Source of the DNA: Oikopleura dioica
Taxonomy: Eukaryota > Chordata > Appendicularia > Copelata > Oikopleuridae
Assembly (NCBI GenBank): GCA_907165135.1
Contig: OU015567.1
Location: 15,691,001 to 15,755,000, forward strand
Direction: 5' to 3'
Length of the DNA stretch: 64,000 nt
In this document: positions 58,320-64,000 of the stretch, one piece after another
How the letters are laid out: every line of letters begins with the position of its first letter
How positions within the stretch are numbered: the stretch's first letter is position 1
Program-made: the position numbers and the translations under genes
Notes under the pieces: model-generated
Database searches by the model: none
The model's input: only the letters and a program-made list of their open reading frames with translations
What the model was told of the DNA's origin: nothing

Positions 58320-60320
58320 CTCAGAAGCCTGTGTAAAAACCTGAGTCAGGATTTGAAAGGACAAAGGAAAAGCCGCAAAGCGGCTTTTCTCATTCGAAAC
58401 CGCTCTGTATAAGAGCCATTTTGTTGTAATAATTTTGGCAAAGCCGCTTCGCGGCCTCGATTAAAAAAGCCGCTGCGCGGCTTTTCATTTTAGTTCTTTC
58501 AGAACCTGACTCAGGATCTCCACACAGGTTTTCGAGCCAAATTTGAAACAGTCTTTCCAAAACCGTTTTTTTAGAAACAAACAAGTTCGATTTTCGAGCC
58601 GATTCTAGTTTCCAGAGGTGTGCTGATCCAGTTGACCCAGGCCTTCTAAATTCGTCTCAGTTGCTCGCTTCGCAGTGTTAACGCGCCCGTGTCCCGTAAT
58701 TACGTCTCCTCCAAATCTACGCGAAATTGGTAGCTCCCTTAAGCATCCCTTGACTCAGCCCTCTTTCCCAGCATTTTTTTCAAGCTTCAATTTACAAATT
58801 CTTCAAAAAAATGCAAAAAAAAAAGTTCAAAAAAAATTCCGAAAATTTCAAAAATTTTCATTTTTTGACAAAAAAAGTCGTAAAAATCACGTTCTAGCGA
58901 GTTATGAAGAAAAAACAGAAAAGATTATTTTTGCTCAGATTACTGCGATAAAGCTGACGTATCTTATCGCCTTCTGTAAAACTTGACTTATCTACCCTTT
59001 TCATTATGGCCTTGTGAGATTGTTACGCCTCTTAGAAGTATTTTCCAAAAGCTGGAAATTCTGCGTCTTCTTCATTTTTTTAGCAAAATTAATAGTTTTT
59101 CGATACACTTAATTTTTACCAAGAATTTCGTAAAAAAGACAAAAGTGTGATAATACCCTTAATCTCTTGGCTCAATAACCTGTGTAGAAAACCTGAGTCA
59201 GGGTTTGAGGAGCTCGAATTAAAAGCGGCTTCGTTTTTTTCATTTTCGCTCTTCTTATCCTGACTCAGGTTTTCTACACAGGTTACCGAGCCAAAGAATT
59301 AAGGGTATCATCACACTTATTTCAAATTCGAATGTATACGGAAATTTCGGGAAAGCCGCTTTGCGGCTTTATTTTTCATTAAAGCCGCTTCGCGGTTATT
59401 CATAAAAACTCTGGACTCTGACTCAGGTTTTCTACACAGGTTCCTGAGCCTCGATTTGGAATCATTTTAAGGGTGTCGGAAGGAAAAATGACTAAAATAG
59501 CTTTTTTTCTGTCCAATTTTTTTTTGCCCCATTTTTTCTTTACGGTTATTGTAAGCTTATGATTATTGTCGTGATTTGTCTCACATTTTTAGAAAGCCGC
59601 CGCTTCGAAAAAAAAGCGGAACAGGTCCGTCCATAATCGCCCAAGCTGCAACAAACAGGCGCTTTTTACAACTACAAATTGACCCAAACGGTACCAAGGT
59701 GTGACGTGTCCGCTCGAAACTCAATTTGCTATTGAACACGATTCCACAATTCCCCGGCCACGTTTTGGCACACAACAACCGGGAAAATAATTATGACGGG
59801 GCGAGACTGTGTGACGGTCAACCTCTGACACTTCCATCAGTTTTGATATTTATCCAACCGACTGCTGCTTTATTGACTCTCCACAACCAGCCCAGAAAAA
59901 GTTCATCACTTTTTTTTCATTTTGGAAATTATCGATTTTTAAATTGAAAAAAACCTGTCTTGGCCAAAAACCTGTGTAAAAAACCTGAGTCAGGTATTTG
60001 AAAAAATATTGATAAAAGCCGCTTAGGAGCCTGACTCAGGTCTGGGCTCGGAAACCTGTGTAGGAAACCTGAGTCAGGACTCTGAAAAAGCTTTGCTAAA
60101 AGCCGCGCAGCGGCTCTTTAAAAAATAAAGCCGCGAAAGCTTCTTTTCTGAAAAAGACGCTACGCTTTTGCAAAGCTTTTTCAAAGTCCTGACTCAGGTT
60201 TCCTACAAAGGTTGCCGAGCCAAGACTTGAGTCAGGCTCCTTAAGCGGCTTATATCAATGTTTTTTCAGATACCTGACTCAGGTTTTCTACACATGGTTT
60301 TGAACCAAGACAGACCCAGA
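58320..60320. repeat. Cluster of GAGTCAGG MITEs, including a copy inside a copy
   Basis: Copies at about 58320-58542, 59163-59300 (flanked by TTGGCTC / GAGCCAA), a right half at 59340-59455, and a nested pair. In 59955-60315 an outer stem (AACCTGAGTCAGGTATTTGA and its complement) holds an inner complete copy at 60040-60225 beginning GGGCTCGG and ending CCGAGCC. Between copies no gene is supported; 58670-59000 and 59460-59960 show nothing recognisable. Confidence 0.7.
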
Positions 60321-61104
60321 CCTGAGTCAGGCTCTTAAATGAGTTTTACAAAATTATAGTTTGAAAAAGTTTCAATTTTGAATTTTTTTCGTGAACACTC
60401 AAAAGTGAAAGCTCGAAAGTAAAACGTGTCGAGCTATCCTCTTTCCGGCCTTCTTGGCGCATCAAAGCAAATCCCCCGGCTCAGCAGCTTCATCCTTCTT
60501 TGACTACTTGAGCTGGCCCGTACTCGAGTCAGCCCGGGTGCAAGCAAAATAAGTAGTCATCGCCTTTTCGGCTCCGATTTCAGCCCTTTTTCTAGGCTCG
60601 ACACTCTTATCTCCTCGGCTCCACTTTCAGAACACTATTTGCGGTCAAAAATTTCTGTAAACATCGAAAAACGCCCCTTCTATCAAACCGCGAGGAACAA
60701 ATGATCTTTGCCTCCCAAATTACCGTCCAAAATCACGTGATTTTCAGAAAAAATCATTTTCGAAGAAAAAAGTAACCGAATTCTCGCTTTTGATGTTTCG
60801 TAAAAAATGATGCGATTTATTAAATCGTTACGGTCAAAAGTGGCATTTGATAATCACGAGTTGAGCCTCACACTTGCCCTATTTATCCCTAGCGAGAATT
60901 CTCATCATCGTAACTTCGCATTTTTCTCGTAACTATTCTGTGATGGAAATAATTGATTTCTGGGAATTTGATTTGTTCTTTCTTTGACTTTTTCGTGCAA
61001 ATAGACGATTATTCGTCTTGAAATTGAATAACCAATAAGAAACAAGTATTTTGTCTTTGGACCAATCAGCGTTAGAGAACCAGCAAAAGGATTTCCTAGG
61101 CGTG
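60320..61104. other. Intergenic, no gene recognised
   Basis: No exon or repeat can be supported, apart from a CCAATAAG..CCAATCAGCG pair at 61030-61070. Confidence 0.3.
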
Positions 61105-61152
61105 CGCTCGGCAACCTGTGTAGGGTTAGGGTTTTGGCTCTCGAAAACCTGA
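61105..61152. repeat. GAGTCAGG MITE fragment joined to a telomere-like tract
   Basis: GCTCGGCAACCTGTGTAGGG is followed by TTAGGG and GAAAACCTGACTGA. It ends exactly where the 238-bp duplication begins. Confidence 0.5.
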
Positions 61153-61154
61153 CT

Positions 61155-61392
61155 GACGATTTTCAATAAGGATTTCTGAGTGAAATTCTTACCCCCCTTT
61201 TTTATTAGCTCATTTGAAAGAGCGTAAAAAGTTATGCCAGATTCCACCGAAAAAGGGTGAAATTTTTGAACTTATGACGTCATAGCACGTGATTGAAGTT
61301 CCAAAAGTACCTTTTCTTCCGGACATCGGCATTTCCGACTACTCTAAGGTAAGCAGGCATGCGATACATGAAAATGATCGTCTTCTCGAGCT
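61155..61392 (+). repeat. 238-bp duplicate of 44147-44384, including a host exon
   Basis: Matches the 44-kb copy at every base compared, including splice sites and the 63-nt exon (61286-61348). No neighbouring exon of that gene is present here, so this is a gene fragment. It sits 385 bp beyond the stop codon of the transposase-like gene. Confidence 0.9.
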
Positions 61393-61776
61393 CTACATCG
61401 GCGTCTAGGTTTCAACCCTTTTCAACCCTTTTCATCCCTTTTTTTCAACCCTTTTTCCATATATCTATATTTTTGAATGAAAAGTACAGATCTAGGGTAA
61501 ATTGAGGCGTAGATTACGAAAAAAATATCGACATTTACGTTTCATCCCTTTTTTGACCCTTTTCAACCCTTTTTTCAACCATTTATTTTTAAAATTATTA
61601 TTTTTAAATATGCATGCAGCTCTAGGGTAATTTCCTACGTAGATACCGAAAATGATAACGAAATATTCGTATCATCTCATTTTTGAAGCTTTTCAACCTT
61701 TTTTTTCCAAAATTTTCGAAATGCGCGAAATTTTAACTTTGCGCAAATCATAACCAGGTGATTTTCTATTGTCTAA
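61393..61776. repeat. Degenerate tandem units 3' of the transposase-like gene
   Basis: Three loosely similar units of about 115 bp start at about 61388, 61500 and 61618. Each has CTCTA(GGG/CATC), then GGCGTAGAT or CTACGTAGAT, then GTTTCAACCC/GTTTCATCCC and T-rich CAACCCTTTT. They could be the subterminal region of the transposon. Confidence 0.5.
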
Positions 61777-64000
61777 TTATTTGTCAAAATGAAATTCGGC
61801 AGAATTAGCAAGCAGTTTATATGATGTACAATCGGCACAAAAATCAGAATCATCGAACAAGCAGCAAAGATTCGGGCAAACGTTGTGGCTGACAGAAAAC
61901 TCGACAAAATCACGTCTGCTCTTCTGGATCTCCTTGCATTTGACCATTCTTATTGAAGACATGCTGGTCTTGATAGGATTCCCTTCGGTGTCTTTCTTTT
62001 GTAGCTTTGTCATCTTGTCGAAAACGCTGTCGTGGATGCGCAAAATTTGGAGGTCAGTTTCCTTCGGCTCATGCGCGAAGTTGATGAAAATCCCATCGTC
62101 CTTGTCTTTGTCCTTCATTTTTTCGTTCAATTTCAGGACATAATCGCTCAGCTCAAGAGTCGGAATGCAAAGACCGTTCATCTCATCCGCGCGCATCGCG
62201 ATCTTAGCCCGCCCGCCAACGGCATCGATGGTAGATTTGCCGTGGCGGGCTTGCTTGAAGACTTTAGTGACGGGCATTCCCCAACCATCGACATCGTTCA
62301 AGTCCGAGAGAACTCTTTGAGATTTATAGTCCTGAATTTGTTTAGACTTGCGCAAAAATATATGCTCTTACCCCAGCCTGATCTGTGAGAAGAATCGAGC
62401 GATGAAATTCATCGAAGATCTTGTTCTCTTTAGCAAACTGAATTGCCATTTGGAAGTGCTTCTTGACGATATGCGGGCCTTTCTTTGCACTTTTGAGTGA
62501 GTCGTTCCTCCAGAGCATCAGAGTTGAGTTGAAACGGATCCGTTCAGACTCGTTATTGTCGGACAAACGATAGCCCCAGAGAATCAGCGTGTGAACAATC
62601 AACTCATCCTTGTCTGCACCGGATCGCAAAGTATTCTAGATTCATTTTAAAACTGCGCAAAATTTTGCGCGCTTTGATTCTCGTCCTTGTTTTATTTTTG
62701 CGCAAAATTTTGAACCGCGCATTATTAAAATGATCAGACTTACAGCTTGTGTTGAAGTTCCACCACTTTTGCCAGCAGAGAATTCGCCAGCGAAGTCTGC
62801 CTCGGCGATAAGAACATCTCTTGGGTGAATTTCTCCCATGCGAAGTTTCGAGCAGAGATGTGCGGAGAGGATCGTTTCCGTTAAATGTGCAAGATCTGCG
62901 CGCGAGAATTTCGCCAGTTCAATAATAAGGCCCTTTAAGTTTGTTAAACTTGTCAACAAGATTAAATTACCTTGGCTGAATACGTTTTTGTTTGTGCAAT
63001 ATCTTTAATAGCTCCTCCATGATGCCTTTTTCGTGCAAGTCTCTCCATAACTTTCGTTTTAAAGACCATCATGTTTTGAGGGCCGTTGTCCTCCATGATA
63101 TCCTTGATTTCCTCGTATTTTTTCAGCGTAGTTGAAAAATCCAGGTTCGAGTCTTCAGAGCAACTGCATTTAAATTCAGCACAGGAAGGGGCGAACACTC
63201 CAAGATCTTGGTAGAGTGGCTGCTTACATCCTTTCGAGGCCATAAGAAAGGTGAGTGTCTCTTCTAGAGTGAGTTTCCTGGTAGTAATTTCAACGTGAAA
63301 AAGGAGATCGGAGACTAAACAAGATTTATACTTCTGCGCAAAATTTTGCGCAAACTTAAAACTCAAACTAATGTAAAAACTTGCGCACTCACCTCTTCCG
63401 CAAATATTGCGCAAGTTATAGCAAGGAGGACAGATGCAGCTGAATTGATCTTTCACTCGTGGCTCCACAAACATCTTCGGAATTAGATTTTTAAAATGAA
63501 ATGCAGAAATCTCCTCTTTGTCTTCAAGAACTCTTCTCTTGTTCATCTCTTCCCAAAGCAGTGTGTATTTTGTGTGACAGAGGCGACGACAAACGCGAAT
63601 TTTTTCTTTTCCATCTTTCATGAACTCTTGTATACCGTAAAGGTTTCGATTTTCCGGACTCAGGAAGACTTTGAAGAAGTTTTCAGATGTATTTGCGCGC
63701 AGTCTGTGCGTAAATGCTTCGTAAACGTCTGTTTCTGGGCTTTCATCAGAGCTAAAGAAGAGGTATTTCAAAATGTAGTGAATGTCCTCGTCTTTAATTT
63801 TGCGCAGGCGACGACCTTCCGGCTCTTCGATGTTATCCAAGTCATAAAGCTGTTTTTCTTTTAGATCCAACGCTTCTGTAAAATGAGCTCGCGTCATAAG
63901 CTGAGGATGGTTTTTCTTTGCGTATTTTTTCGAGATTTTGTTGAAATATGAAATATATTTCCGAACGGTCTCATCTGCGCAACCTCGTAGAAACTCTTCT
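61777..64000 (-). CDS. DDE transposase-like protein, spliced, 5' end outside the window
   Basis: Four in-phase exons on the minus strand: 64000-62972, 62932-62744, 62635-62372 and 62331-61777, with introns of 39, 108 and 40 nt that all obey GT..AG. The frame is open to the window edge. Visible features are a Cys cluster (CICPPCYNLRNICGRGEC, then CSCSE) like a zinc-binding region, then IAEADFAGEFS (candidate first Asp), ILLTDQAG (candidate second Asp), and GKSTIDAVGGRAKIAMRAD, resembling the GKGxxDGxGGxxKR block of DDE transposase-like proteins in aquatic invertebrates. That link is from memory of the motif and is not proven. A potential donor/acceptor pair inside 63340-63400 does not keep the frame. 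A functional transposase or a domesticated copy are both possible. Confidence 0.7.

Noticed and set aside
61883-62388. Plus-strand ORFs opposite the transposase-like gene
   Set aside because: Antisense shadows of minus-strand exons whose splice phases all agree.

Overview
This is eukaryotic, almost certainly metazoan, nuclear DNA. It is AT-rich, genes are split by mostly tiny introns (about 38-45 nt, GT..AG), and short (TTAGGG)n-like tracts occur. Tiny introns, a lineage-specific kinase family and a dense load of small non-autonomous DNA elements would fit a larvacean-like tunicate with an expanded genome. That is only a guess, because no conserved marker gene was recognised. No rRNA, tRNA, CRISPR or prokaryotic operon structure is visible.

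Host genes. Four loci of one paralogous family encode Ser/Thr kinase-like proteins: 358-2224 (-), a kinase-less broken copy at 7719-8690 (-), 31330-33111 (+) and 55641-57789 (+). Complete members have a degenerate glycine loop, an HRD catalytic loop, DFN in place of DFG, an alpha-helical/coiled-coil middle and a shared C-terminal domain of about 90 residues. Four further multi-exon genes of unrecognised function lie at 24149-28700 (-), 35289-39736 (+), 40986-42900 (+) and 43562-45234 (+, possibly reaching 46751). The right end (61777-64000, -) is a spliced, DDE-transposase-like gene that runs off the window.

Mobile DNA fills most of the rest. A 4.2-kb LTR retroelement (13448-17641, minus orientation) has apparently identical 394-bp LTRs, a TTAA target duplication, a PBS and a PPT, but no recognisable reverse transcriptase. 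Three hAT-type non-autonomous elements have perfect 8-bp target duplications (22103-23551, 37039-37236, 54746-55612), and each carries arrays of its own short word. TTAA-flanked elements lie at 12261-12950, 29047-29633, 33288-33772, 48520-49302 and 53243-54028. TA-flanked mariner-like MITEs lie at 7353-7564, 10401-10564 and 57813-57947. A hairpin family built on CCTGAGTCAGG with GCCGC/GCGGC cores is present about thirty times. Elements nest inside one another at 10.3-11.5, 22.1-23.6, 36.5-37.9 and 59.9-60.3 kb.

The least expected signals are: transposons that each carry arrays of a private short word, including TGCGCA throughout the transposase gene; a 238-bp duplication that copies a host exon next to that transposase; the DFN kinase family with a conserved cryptic junction before its C-terminal domain; and a very young LTR element that lacks pol but has a second internal polypurine tract.
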